Made by a program: the position numbers and the translations under genes. A stretch of 64,000 bases of DNA from Callipepla californica brunnescens (lineage: Eukaryota; Chordata; Aves; Galliformes; Odontophoridae). Of this stretch, positions 14,136-26,179 are shown piece by piece. Under the pieces are notes generated by a model, which was given only the letters and a program-made list of their open reading frames with translations, did no database searches and had not been told where the DNA came from. Within the stretch, counting starts at the first letter, position 1; every line of letters starts with the position of its first letter. The DNA lies in contig JALIRH010000007.1 of the NCBI GenBank assembly GCA_023055505.1, positions 16,846,273 through 16,910,272 of the forward strand, given 5' to 3'.

Positions 14136-14398
14136 TTACCTGTCCTTTTTACAGGTTTGTCCTACTGTAACAGCCTGGCTGATCCAGAGCATTCTCCTTT
14201 CTTGTCATTTCCAACTGATGAGGGTGCCCCAGCTTTTGGAAGAAATTATTGTCATTAGTCCCTACATGAAAGACCTGGCACTTTTTGTTACTAAATGTAA
14301 TCCTATTCTTGTACTGCAGTCCTTCAGGTCATCCAATTTCTTCTTCACATTGATAGCACTTTCCCAAATTTTGTCATCAGCAGATTTCATTCTCACGC
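14136..14398 (-). repeat. Ancient CR1-like LINE fragment
   Basis: Segments such as CCTGGCTGATCCAGAGCATTC, AGGTCATCCAATTTCTTC and TTTTGTCATCAGCAGATTTCAT match an old, widely shared amniote CR1-type repeat in antisense. Its reverse complement gives the CR1 reading around AAATTTGCAGATGAC. The 98-codon + strand frame across it is not a gene. Confidence 0.6.
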
Positions 14399-14477
14399 TG
14401 TTCTGGTTTAATTTGGCAGTCAGCTAAGCACCACACAGTCATTTACTCACCCCACACCCCCCTTTCCCTTTGGGACG

Positions 14478-14635
14478 AGCTGCCCAGAGAGACTGTAGAG
14501 TCTCCTCCTCTGGAGATACTCAAAATAGGCCCAGAGGCTTTCCTATGTGACCTGCAGTAGGGAACATGCTTTAGTTCAGGGTTGGGCTAGATGATTGTCA
14601 ATGGTCTGTGGGCCTGTTTGGCCCGGATCCATGAC
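14478..14635 (+). repeat. CR1 3' tail nested in the LTR-like element
   Basis: GAGCTGCCCAGAGAGACTGT, GAGTCTCC...CTGGAGATACTCAAAA and GGTTGGGCTAGATGATTGTC match the CR1 3' UTR in sense orientation. It sits between LTR segments, so it inserted later or recombined with it. Confidence 0.75.
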
Positions 14636-14754
14636 TAATGAGGCATGGGTCTCACGGACCCACACCCTGGGAAAGGGGAAGAAGGAAAAGGGAGAGGGTA
14701 GGTAGATGGGCCTAAAAACAAAACAGCAGCAACGATCTGAGGAGGAAAACTAAT

Positions 14755-14824
14755 TTACCAAATAAGATATCAGAATGCAAAATAATACATTACCAAATAA
14801 GATATCAGAATGCAAAATAATGCA
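14755..14824. repeat. 35-bp tandem duplication
   Basis: Two adjacent 35-bp units starting TTACCAAATAAGATATCAGA differ at one base (34 of 35 identical). A recent local duplication inside the LTR-like element. Confidence 0.95.
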
Positions 14825-15171
14825 GTATAATACAACATAATTGGAATTGAAGCAAGTAAATCAAATAAAATGTGAGTGTCCAAGAACCAAAGGCCTTACA
14901 CTAAAGCTGAAGGTGAGACAGCTAGGGAACCTCCATTGCTGAGATGAACAACAAAGGAGCAAGTCACTGGACTTTTGTGCAGTTTTATCTTTCCTCTGGG
15001 TGGAAAACAGAACACAAGTCCTCTCAGATATGTAGTTCTCTTCTAAAAGTGAGGTACCCAGAAATTCAGGAGTCCATGGACTTGGAGGAACTTTTAACTC
15101 TTTAACTCGCAATGCCTCATATGATGTTATATGTGGAATACCCTTAACAAAAAATCATAAATCCATGACAG

Positions 15172-15217
15172 TGATCTCCAGAGGTCACTTCTAACCCCTT
15201 AGATTCTGTGATTCTGT
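15172..15217 (+). repeat. CR1 3' terminal fragment
   Basis: GATCTCCAGAGGTCACTTCT, AACCCCTTAGATTCTGTGAT and a second TTCTGTG: the last ~45 bp of CR1, sense orientation. Confidence 0.8.
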
Positions 15218-18200
15218 GGAGTACAAAGCTACACTTGTAGAAAGTAAGAATACAGGTAAAGCCTACAAACACAACAGACCGTATCCTGGAAAGCAGTAAC
15301 TAAAAAGTTTACAAGAATCCTAGTAGGTTAGCAAACTAAAGTTAAACTCCTGTTACATTGCTATCACAGTGTCATACACAGTACTGTTAAGAGTAATCCA
15401 AGGAGGCTGCATCTAGGTCTAGGAGTTACGTCTAGCAGAAGCTGAAAATTCAGCTGCAGAGAGAATATCACAGGATAATTTGGGAGTTGAAGAAAATGCC
15501 TTTCATTGAGAGATTAAATGGGTATATCCAGTTTTATCAAAAAAGATGAAGCTATGATCTGATTACAGAATATAAGTGCATTTGCAGAGAGAAAACACCA
15601 GGTGCTATTTAATTGTACATGAAAGCAGAGCAGGAACCAGTGGACTGAGATCAAATCCACGCAAATTAATGAGAAAGGTAAGACACAAAATTTCAGTGAT
15701 AAGAGTGTGTAAACACTGAATTTTCCTATTACTGCCCAAAATCTTCAGTTAAAGACTGAATCCATTTGTTAAAGTTTTGTTTTAGAAAAATAGTCTGAAT
15801 TCAATGATCTGTTTTGAGCAACTAAACAATCTAGCAAGTTTGACCTTAAATTTATGCACTGCATGCAAACTACAATTATTATATCCATCAGACATTCTGA
15901 CTATTTCTCAGACTTTACCAAAAAGTTGATCTATTTTTTCCATTTAAAAATATTGTTAGTGTCACTTTAATATTTCTCCAGCAGTAAAATAAATCCTCTA
16001 ATATCAGGAGCATAACTGTGCAGACATCTAAAGAAGAGTGAAATGATCAGTAACACATTTTAGAAATGTAATAATTAAATATAAATTGCTTTTTCACACA
16101 TAACACAAGTGCAAGGTCTGGTATTTCAGAAATACTGTGATTGATAGCAAGGACTGTACACATGCCATTTCCTTTCCAATGATATGCCCTGCCAGTGGTA
16201 TAAAGCTCCCATTTCAACACTGATAGATCACAAATTATTGGATCTTAATCCTGTCACTGGTACATTACAGAATATTTCCTGCCCTGGTCTTCAGGCCATA
16301 TTGACAGAAATCTACCATTTCTCGTAGAAGCAGGAAGAATGAAATATTTCTCTAGGAAGATGTTTTTTCCTTGCTTTTCAAGAATGGTCATTCTGAAACT
16401 AATCAGAAGATTAGAATGTTAAAAGAAACCTCAATAAAAATATATGGGCAAAAAGGAGTAGCAGAAATATGTATCACATGGAATTCAATATTACATTCAT
16501 ACCATCATCTCTGGTATATGCCAGACTCAAGAAAGTATGTGTTTAGACCTTAAAAGAAAGTCTGTGGAAACATCTGAATTGCAAGTATAGAATGACTAAT
16601 ATTTATTATGTAGCATAAGAAAGAAAAAAAAAAAAAAAGGATGTGATTTATGCCCAATGTGGACAGATGTTTCATACAATTTATTTAGAAAAAAACAATG
16701 CAACAGATTGTGACTGTTCTAGTTTGAGAACAAAAATCACATAAGTTTAAACATAAGACTGCAGACAATGATTGCTTCTCAATACAAAGACAATTTTTAA
16801 TTGGGAAGGAAGTAGATTCATTTATTGCGAAGCCATGAGTTTATTAAAGAACTTATTTAAATAGTGCTAAAACAAAATAGTGGAAACACTGGCGGCATTA
16901 AGAAATAGTTCAGGGCTGTTGTTTGCAAGGACTAAAAAATGGCTAAATTATATTCCATTCTAAATGTGTATTTGCAAACTGCATCCTTCAAACGAGAATA
17001 AAGGAAATACTAATATCTTCATTCTTATCCTCTGTCCAGCCAAGTCACAGTGAATTGGAGCAGTGCAGAGGAATCTCTGTATCTCACCAAGGAAATAAAT
17101 GCAGTTGCTTCCTAGAACTACAAAAACAACCTGCACTCAGGTACACAGGCATGTATGAGAAACAAGGATAAAGATGGGGTCAGTGCTGCAGAAATCACAT
17201 CCAGAAATCTAAACATCCTCCCCCTCTCTCTTCCCTCTCCTTTTTCTTTCTTTTTTTTTCTTTTTTTTGGTGATGGAAGAAGAGAAAACAAGGCTGCCAT
17301 CACTTACTGAGAGAGCTCTGATTATACTTCCATTATGGATAAAATGAGAACTCTTCTTAGTGAGATCATTTAGTTACGAAGACTAAGGGAAATAAGGGGT
17401 TATGTGATATCACAGATACTTGTCAAGAGTAAATTACAGAGAAAAAATAATCAGTAACTGTGAGGAGCACAATTCACATTCAAATGTGAATTTGAACAAC
17501 AATTCTTGGTTTTATCAATTAATTCAACAATTCCAGTCACTGAGGGAATACGTGTCTTTTCATTCAGCTTCTCAGATGCTGATCAATTCTTAATTATCTT
17601 TAGCTGTATTGACCTGCTCCCACTGTTTGTGCCATATGTACTAACGAATGACATTCTAAAGAGCACAGTACCACACTTCGTGAGCAAGAGATTCATATAT
17701 TATTCATTTCATATAAATATATACTGTTACCCCTTTTTTTTACCTATGCAGATCACCACACTTTGGGGATGGCAAGTTGTTTGTTTGAAGAGATGCTTAT
17801 AAGGAAGTGAGGGGTTTCTTTGATACAATCCTGTTCACATACATCAACTTTAAAAAATAAAAAATCCTTTAGTTATGGTAGTTCTTTGGTAACTTCTCGT
17901 TTTTTTCCTTTCAGATTTCTGCCTTAACAATACAAAAGACAGAAAAAAAAAAAAAACCTCAACAGTCTTTCATCTGCTTTTCTTTCTTACCCAGAAATAC
18001 GTGCCCACATTTTGGACTAGGCCTGCAATCTTGTTCACTGAAGAGCTTAAACTGCCATTTTCTCCCCACAGTGGTTGTGCTCCTCTCCCTTCATGCAGAA
18101 ACTAAGCATTCGGAGGAGGAGGTAAAAGCGTGGAGAGAGGTCAAAGCACAAAACATGAGAGGGAAGTTCTGTTATGCAGGCAGATAGACAATGTCACTGT

Positions 18201-19760
18201 ACATAAACAGAGAAAAAAACATGCCTCAGGAAAACACAGGAATCAAAGAAAATATACTTGAAGAGATGTAACTGAAAATGGAGATTCACTTGAGCAGTTA
18301 TCCCTGTTCACAATGCTTTTTCTCCCATGGTGTTCATAGCTTTGTGCAACAACTTTGCGGAACATAATTTCTCAATTTTTTTATATTGGAAAAAATTTAA
18401 AAAATGAAATTAAAAGAAAAAAATTAGCTTTTTTTTAATGCTGAGAAAAAAAGGGGAAGGATAATCTGAACTGTACTTTGTTCAGCTGAAAATAGACATG
18501 GCTTTTCTGTTTTCTGCTCTCTTTTTCCTAAGCTAACCTAATTTCTCTTGATCAGAGATTGAGTGATTTGTTCTAGTTTCTGCCAAATATCATGGCAGCC
18601 AAAAATCTGTCAGAGCCTATCTTTTCCATGCTCTGCTATTCCTATGAGAGCAGTTGGGACAGGTGCTTGGAGAAGGGTTTTCTGACTTTATGGAAGGGAA
18701 AGGCTGAGGTCCTTAGGTCATGTTTTTTTTCTGCAGCTTAATGGTTTCATACCAAACAGGAATCTGGCTTCAGAATTATGATGGATGAGTCCTCTGTCCG
18801 ACTGGTTGATCTGGATGAAGCAAGATAAGTGAGAACTGGACTAGCATTTTAAACTAAGGTCTGTCAAACAAAGAAGCCTTTCTTCTGTTGATGTAAATAA
18901 GAAAGGTTACATGGAGGCACATCAAATACACAGACAACTCAGCACGATAACTATGAGTGTTAACAGAATGAAAACAAACCATGCATACAGAAGCAAAACA
19001 AACAAACAAAGAAAAAACCTGTCTAATCATTTAGAGTCTGCTTTGATATATGAAGTGTGATTTGAGTGCTTGGGTGCTTAAACTACCTGCACACCTTTTC
19101 TCAATTCTACTGTAAAAGTAAAGTAACTCAAGTTCTCCTGGGCACATATAAATGCAATAACAGCTTTCAAAGACTGCTAGATAATAACATCGTGCCAGAA
19201 AACAAGTCACAAATAAACACTGAATTGAAATAGCACTTGTAATGCCTTGGTAAATCAAGAGTTGTTCCAAGTTCTTTTCACAATCTATGAGTTTAATCCT
19301 CAACTGTGTATGTTTTCAGAATTTAATGCTTTGAAAGGAATAAATTCCTCATCGACAATCATTGTATTCACAACTTTGTAATTTTCCAAGGATAAATACA
19401 ACTTCGCGTGTGGTAACATGAGCCGTGATAGCACAATTTACAAATTCATCTCTGAAACAGAAATTCTATTTCCTACTATGGATTTCCAATGTTATATTTA
19501 AATATTCTGCACTACAGAGTTAATCTCTTTGCAGGCATATGTCTGCTTATGCAAATGTCACTGCATCAGGGCTCACATGCTTGCTTTACTGCATGGGAGC
19601 ATGAAAGTGCTCTCCCTACTGCTTTCATCTAAAATACATTTTCCCCTTCTTGTCCATGGCTACATACATAACTAGGGTTAACGAAACTCAAAAAGAACAT
19701 GAGGGCTGAAGGAAAGATAATATGTCCACAAGAAAACAGTGGCAGAGATTCTCACACTTC
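15218..19760. other. 4.5 kb intergenic DNA with simple-sequence tracts
   Basis: AT-rich with no supported gene; the longest frame is 98 codons. It contains an A-run at 16619-16638, a pyrimidine tract at 17216-17268 and an A-run at 17941-17957. Confidence 0.6.
17216..17268. repeat. Polypyrimidine tract
   Basis: About 50 bases almost wholly C and T on the + strand. A chance 61-codon minus-strand frame rich in Lys and Arg runs through it. Confidence 0.85.
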
Positions 19761-19764
19761 ACCA

Positions 19765-20461
19765 CTGAGTGCAAAGTGAGTGATGGCTTGTATCAAGTGC
19801 CTTTGCACAGATGGACACTGTGCAGGACACGATCAAGCAGAATTAGAAGTTCTTCAATATCTGCAGAGAAATGATCTCACTGGGATACATAAATGTGGTG
19901 GGATGGTTCATGTGACACAAGTGTTATGATGGCTTTCTGCCCAGATTTTTTACATTCACCCACACTCTTCAGGAAAGTCAGACTGAAAAAGCAAAGAGGA
20001 ACAGTTGAGCTCTATGTAAAGGAGTGGCTCAAATACATAGAGCTGTACCCTGAAGCAAATCATTAACAAGTCAGTTGGAGAAGGATGGCATCCCATGGGA
20101 AGGGCCCCACATGGAGCAGATGCGGAGAGCAACCACGAAGAAGCATCAGAGATGAAGCATTACGGACTGACTGCAGCCCCAAATTCCCATACACTGCTTA
20201 GGGGATGAGGCAGAAGAGGTGGGTGAGGGAAAGGTGGATTTAGTTTGTTTTTAGTTCTCTCCGATCTGGTCTGTTATTAATAAACAATAAATCATAATAA
20301 TCTCCTTATCTAGAGTCTCTTTTGCCCATGGCAGTTAATCATCGAGTGAACTCCCTGTGCTTACAGGAAGACTTTTTCAATGTTATATTCTTTTCTTTGG
20401 AGGGGGAGTGAATGAACAGTGTGGTGGAGTCCAGCTGCTTGTCAGGATGAAACCACCTTGT
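19765..20461 (+). mobile_element. LTR-like endogenous retroviral fragment
   Basis: The 3' half (AGGTGGATTTAGTTTGTTTT, AATAAACAATAAATCATAAT, TAGAGTCTCTTTTGCCCATG, GGAGGGGGAGTGAATGAACA) resembles a recurring avian LTR 3' region with a polyadenylation signal (AATAAA, about 20280), followed by a GGAGGGGGAGTG motif. The 5' half is less certain. No gag, pol or env is visible. Start and end are approximate and no target duplication was found. Confidence 0.5.
20279..20285 (+). promoter_or_regulatory. Polyadenylation signal in the LTR-like fragment
   Basis: AATAAACAATAAA contains two overlapping candidate AATAAA hexamers, positioned as in an LTR R region. Function here is inferred. Confidence 0.4.
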
Positions 20462-20769
20462 ATTTGAGTGGTTCTGAATCACTTTGATACAGCTGGGTGA
20501 AAGCAATCCAGCAGGTTTCTGGACTATGCTGGCAATTTTCTGATGCAGGGGATCAACAAACTGACTAGGTAAATGCTCTAAAGGATCTTTCACTGTCACT
20601 GAAGTAGGAATTGGTATGAAGGTCAAGGGCAGCCTTGGCTTCATTGAACTGGGTATCATAGCACTCAAATTTCTGAGAAAAATGAGCACAACAAATGGTA
20701 AAAACCTAGACCTAAGAAGATCAAACAGCAGCGTGGTCATGAATCTGCATGGCACTGGAGACATTTTCA

Positions 20770-22516
20770 AACAGAAATTGAAAACTTAGGGAAACAGAAA
20801 TGTACTTACCAAAATTCTTATATATTTATGCAGCTTCTACTAGTGTAATGTCCTTACTCTTTCTACAATGGCAATATTGTAGAGTAGGGATGGAGTCTTA
20901 AGCACCAGTCATTCAGCTTTTCAAAAATGAAAGTTGAAATTAGAAAGTAGTCTATGCTAAAGTTTAAATATGAAGACCAAGTAATGGTTAACATTTGCAT
21001 AACATGTGTAACGTAGCCAATATAGACAAGGTGGATTATATAATGCATACACTTATTAAGAAGTGTATCTAATATATATGACAAGTTTTAAAAACTCCAT
21101 GTGTCACAGTTAGGCCCCACAAGAGGAAGAACATTTTCTCCAATAGACAGTAACTAGGATTCCACTTTGAAGTACTTCATATATAATCTCTACCACATAC
21201 TGAGGAAGCCGATGGAAATTAGCCTCCTACACCTGAAGTTAGTTTGTAAATATCTGCTGATATCCTGCCTTATACAGTGTCACTATATAAAAGGAGACCA
21301 AATAATTGGACTGTCAAAAAATATGGCAAAGAAATTGTATATAGAAGGAAGGGGTTTTTAACTCCTAATTTTGAACATTGGGAGATCACAAAATCAGAGT
21401 ATAGATTTATTCTGACTTCATTTCTCACTCTTTGAGCATCAGTCAGTGTACAAGCAAATGAGTAAAAAAATTAATAATTTTAAGCATGTGGATATCAACA
21501 CTAACCTTACAAAAGTAATCTTTTTCCCTACTTTTATTTACCAATTAAACATTCTGTTTTACTAGGGAACATTTAGGCTCTTGTTCTAAGATACCTAAGG
21601 CAAATAATATATATTTTAAATTCGGTTGGGTACAACTGCAAAATCAGATCTTTCGTAAGTCAAAACTGATGGCATAAAAATAATTTTCTGCTAGATTGCA
21701 ATGCAAAAAAGTCAAATCTTTAATTAAACTTGTTTACACAACACTATAATAAAATAACATAGATGTTATGCACGTGCAACCTACTCACATCACATTACTA
21801 CTCTAAAACATTTCATATCACTCTGAAGGTCCTTTAGAGAAGAGTTTAAAGATAACTTTTTGCTTACTCAGGATAATTTTCTTCTATTTACGTGCCTTGA
21901 ATATGTACAAGGTTAACTTTGAAAGAGGCTATGCACTCCCTCTGTGCTTTCCATATTGGGAAAGGTATTTTGGATATGTATCTGTTTTATCTTTATTCAA
22001 AAGGATTTCACAAATAAATTGTTTTATACTTTTCTTCATGATCAAAAGAGAAAAGACCTCAGTAAGCCAGGATCAAAAGAAATTTAAAAATAATCCCATA
22101 ATAATTCATTTTAGCAAAAACAAATATATAAAGAAGTAAAATAAGACTGAACAGACAGATGGCAAATAAAAGTCATAAATAAATAACAACACATTTCTTT
22201 CTGACTGTGCATAAGATGTCTCATGTAGTAAAAAGAACCCACAGAAAAAATCAGCTGCAAATATTGTTTTTACTCTTTTCACGTAAAACAAAACTTTCTG
22301 CTTGGGACTGAATGAATCTTTAGTGAAGATATGTTGTTTCTGGAATTTTGCATGGACATTTTTGCCTCATTTTAGCTAAGTATGCACAAGTTTTACAAAG
22401 GAAAACCATTGGAACAACCAGCATTTGTGTTGAATAGGAATTGTCCTTTTGATTTGAAAATAAAAAGGCAGAGGGGAGATGCTGAGATGCCAGACTCCTT
22501 ACTGCAACACTTTATA
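20770..22516. other. Intergenic DNA, no gene seen
   Basis: AT-rich; frames up to 80 codons only, none with recognisable domains or splice context. Confidence 0.6.
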
Positions 22517-22518
22517 TA

Positions 22519-23054
22519 CGAGGGCTGCTCCAAAAGTAATGCCTCCTATTTTATTATGTTGGTCCTTGACATCACAGGAAGAAGTTGTGGCAGTAGAGGT
22601 TGAAGTTTCCCTCCAACATTGTTATATTTTGTTGCCATGTGACAAATGGCAGCAGAGGGACACTTAGAAAATGGTGTCTGACATGGAAGTGCATATGAAG
22701 AAAAGGGGTGGAACTGAATTCCTTCATGCAGAAAAAATGGCACCCTCCAACGTCCCTCATCGCTTATTGAACATTTATGGAAAACAAACAGTGGCTGAGA
22801 ACACAGTGAGGCAGTAGGCTGTGCATTTCAGCAACAGTGGTTCACCTCCACTGGGTGTATGTAGATAGTTAGGAGAGCAGCATGCAGGCTCTTGTTCATC
22901 ACTTCCAAAAAATGCACATCTAACGGTGGTGATTATATTCAAAATTAGTGCTTTGTAACTGAGAATTTGCTCTACCAAACAGTGTTCTTGTGCTCTTTGT
23001 ATCTGTCATAGTTTCCACAGAGATAAATAGGCATTATTTTCAGAACGACCTAAG
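22519..23054 (+). mobile_element. Mariner, Galluhop-like copy 2, both ends present
   Basis: The left end (CGAGGGCTGCTCCAAAAGTA, then ATGCC) and the complement of the right end (CTTAGGTCGTTCTGAAAATA, then ATGCC) form terminal inverted repeats, matching at about 15 of 25 bases. TA dinucleotides flank both sides (22517-22518 and 23055-23056), the mariner target duplication. The 536-bp length is far below an autonomous mariner (about 1.3 kb), so the transposase is mostly deleted. This is the most complete copy and defines the others. Confidence 0.9.
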
Positions 23055-23056
23055 TA

Positions 23057-24390
23057 AAAACACAGAAATAAAATTACTGGCAAGTATTTAAGTTCACTGA
23101 TTGATTCAATATTGAATAATGTTTGAAAGGTTGTGTTTTTGTTTTTAGAAAGTATGACAGTACAGTCATACTTTGATCTCAAGCCTGCAAAGATTTAGGG
23201 ATACTTTGTTTACTGAGTAGTAGTACTGATTTCCATGGAATTAACAATATCGAAAAGTTTATTTTGTTTATTTTTCATGCTCTAAGACAATAACAATGCT
23301 GTAAACATTCAGTAAACATATCACTGCAGTAAATCAATAATTAAGTCAATCAACTTGACGTGACAAACTCACTGTACAGTTTTAACTGACTATTTTAAAT
23401 AATCTCTAATATACCCAAGACGATCACTATAACATTACACAGAATTCACTCAACAGCAAATAGGGGATGACAGACTTATATAGCAGATGAAATTTAAAGC
23501 TTTGTGAGAAAATTCTCTGTAGATTCTTTGAAAAATCAACAGAGAGAAAAAAGTTCTCCAAGTGAAAAAAATGAGCAATTTAATTAGGGTCCAGCTCTGA
23601 AACATCCTTTGCAGGAGCCTTTCAATTAACTATAAAGAAAGCTCAGGGAAAGATACATTTTATGGACAGTCTCCTCTGTCACTATAAAATTGGAACCCGG
23701 TCTGCTGGAATGGTTATTAAAGCTTAAGGTGCAAAACTTTAAATCAATTATCATTTGGTCTTAAAGTGGGAGGAAAAGGAAAATGAAATGGATTGAAGTA
23801 GACAATAAATAGTTGCTCACAACTTGTAATCCTAAACTTCAAAATAATGACTTAAGAATGCATTTCACAGCATGTCCAAAGTGATTTACAGTTTTAGCAT
23901 TCTTCTCCAGTAGTAATAATATCGCTGATCCCTGAGGCTGATGTCAGACTTTTCAACAGATACTGTTCATACATCTTCTGTAGTTTAATGTCTAGGACAA
24001 ATAATATTAGAGAAGATGGAAGTCTAAGACTGCATACACATATGCTACAGGTATGCCATATTACTTACATATATCTGGCAATTTCTTGCATTTATATATA
24101 TATAAGATTGGTGCAACAGCTTGTTATTTAGGTTGCTTAACATTTCCTATTACAGTATTCTGCATTTAGCTGTGTACACTCTTGGAAAAAAAATAAAGGG
24201 CCATTTTCCCTGTAAAAATTTAGTACTCAAATGCTTTCTTTGCACTTAAGGCTTCAAAGACATGTCTTATCTAATTTCATGCAACTATATCTAAAATATA
24301 TCTAAATCTAAAACATCAGTGTTGCCTCTTACACATGCTCTGTAGAAACTTCTGATCTTAACAGCTTTGGCCTGAAGTAGATGCTTGCTT
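23057..24390. other. Intergenic DNA, no gene seen
   Basis: AT-rich; a short TA/TATATA stretch near 24095. No frame or motif worth calling. Confidence 0.6.
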
Positions 24391-24975
24391 TGTTTAGTGA
24401 GCCTGCTTCAGGTGGTGCAGAGTAATGCTTCCCATGCAGCTACTAGTTTGGATACCAGGGGGCCATGAGTAATCTCTCAAAAACTGTCTGTACAGAGAGT
24501 GGGAGTGTAGCCCTCTATGAGCATTGAAAAAGTGCAGGCATTCAAAACAGGAAAAGAAGCTGACATTAATTGGGTTGGCAAAGACACGGCAAGACAGGGA
24601 GAGAAAAAGAGCCAGGGGACGCAAGAAAGTGCAAAGAATGGATGAGAGGAGATGAGAGCAAAATGGCAAACGTGGTTCAGGCTGTGATCAGGTAGGGACC
24701 TGGGAAAGGGCTCACGCAAAGCAGTGGATATATGCCAGGATGAGCTGGGGTGCTGGAGGAAGCTGCAGTAAGGCAAAGAAAATGGAGAAAAGATAGGGTA
24801 TGACTGGGTGAGAAGAGATGGGTAGAGATAACAGCCAATGTCTGGAGTGAGGGGAGCTGCTGGATAATGCCCTGCTGCATCCTGCAACAATGGAGAATGG
24901 AGAGGAGGATTTCTGGACAAAGCCCTCTTGGTCAGCTGAGTCAGCCTCCTTATTTAATAGATTGCTTAATAAAGG
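24391..24975. other. Purine-rich, GC-richer island of unknown nature
   Basis: The + strand is strongly A/G-rich here and the composition differs from both flanks. The minus strand has a 147-codon open frame (24477-24920) rich in Pro, Ser, Leu and His, with no recognisable domain. A TGAGTCAGC (AP-1/NF-E2-type) motif lies near 24938. It could be an old repeat, a lncRNA exon or chance; no splice structure is evident. Confidence 0.35.
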
Positions 24976-25436
24976 ATTGACAAATAATGCAGTCAAGTGG
25001 ACAGGGAAGCAATGGCTGTTATTTACGCATTAACTTCAAAGCTCTTATCATGTTCTCTAAGATTCTCAATTTGTAAAAAGATGCTGGAAGGGAACTCCCA
25101 TGACCTTAGCAGTACTCCGAAAAATTCTGTATTTCTGTATTGTGCTTTGAGTAAAATTATACAGAGCTACACTTCTCTTTTGGAAAATAACACACATCTC
25201 AAGCACATGCAGCAATGCAGTAGCAACTTCTCATTTTCCTATCTTATATAGGGTTTTATTTATCTTTCTGTACGATAAATAACAAATTCTACAGATTTCT
25301 GCACATTAAACAATGCCAGAATATAAAAGCGCCAATGCCGCTTCATATTACAGGAGTAAGAGATAAAATGTTAGATACTTCAAAGTATTTTCAGGAACTT
25401 TAAATTCATTTTTTTTATATGTAAACGTTATTTTTA

Positions 25437-25637
25437 CAGAATCTCAGAATTGTAGGGGCTGGAAGGGAACTCTAGAGATCATTGAGTCCAACCCCCTGCC
25501 AAAGCATCTCCCTGGACCAGGTTGCACAGGTAGTCATCCAGGGGGGTCTTGAATGTCTCCAGAGAAGGAGACTCCACCACCTCTCTGTGCAGCCTGTGCC
25601 AGTGCTCCGTCACCCTCATTGTGAAGAAGGGTTTTCA
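25437..25637 (-). repeat. CR1 LINE 3' fragment
   Basis: GAATCTCAGAATTGTAGGGG, TTGAGTCCAACCCCCTGCC, CAGGTTGCACAGGTAGTCAT and ACTCCACCACCTCTCTGTGC are reverse-complemented CR1 3' UTR. Well preserved, so one of the younger copies. Confidence 0.92.
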
Positions 25638-25659
25638 GGGTTATAAAGTTTATACAGAC

Positions 25660-26178
25660 CAACGTATTTTCTGTCTTAGTTTTGGAATTGTTTTCTTCAG
25701 AGTATATGGAATGATGCTTTGGTTGTAGGAGAAAAACAATGTTGATAACACACCAATGTTTACAGTTCCTGCCAAACAGTACTGTACAGAGCAGAGCCAT
25801 TCTTGGTGAAGGGCCCAAGGAAACGTGAGGGGATGGAATTAGGACAGCTAACTTACACTGGCAAAAGGGATATTCCATACCATACAACAACATGTGGAAG
25901 GAGTTTTGAAGGGGGTAGGAGTTCATTTCTCTCTCTTCTGCTGCTCAGGGGGCTATCTGAGTACTGGTCAGGAGGGTAGTGAGCAACAAGTGCTTGTGCA
26001 TCACTTGCTGTATAAATTAATACATATATATTTTTGTCGTAATTATTATCCTTTTCCTCTTCTTTATCTTAGTAAATAATTTTATCTCAGCTCGTGAGTT
26101 CTATTTTTATTTTTTTCCGATTCTCTACCCCATTCCTCTGAGAAGGTGCTTAGCTACCTGCTGGGTTAAGGCACAACA
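25660..26178 (+). mobile_element. LTR-like element, copy 2 (opposite orientation to copy 3)
   Basis: Aligns by eye over about 500 bp to the reverse complement of 28834-29310. Shared blocks include GTAGGAGAAAAACAATGTTG, GGACAGCTAACTTACACTGG and GAGTTTTGAAGGGGGTAGG. The right end CTGGGTTAAGGCACAACA corresponds to the TGTTGCAGTTTAACCC start of copy 3. Both lack coding capacity. The 5' limit is uncertain because it abuts a CR1 fragment. Confidence 0.7.
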
Positions 26179-26179
26179 T

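Larger units (their letters stand above)
14399..15152 (-). mobile_element. LTR-like element, copy 1 of a three-copy family, with nested CR1
   Basis: The left end (TGTTCTGGTTTAATTTGGCA, GCACCACACAGTCATTTAC) matches the start of the copy at 28.8 kb. The right end (CATATGATGTTATATGTGGAAT) matches that copy's CATGATGCCATACGGTATGGAAT. It is interrupted by a CR1 tail and contains a 35-bp tandem duplication. No retroviral genes remain. Endogenous retroviral LTR origin is inferred from the paired copies and the TG...CA ends. Confidence 0.55.
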
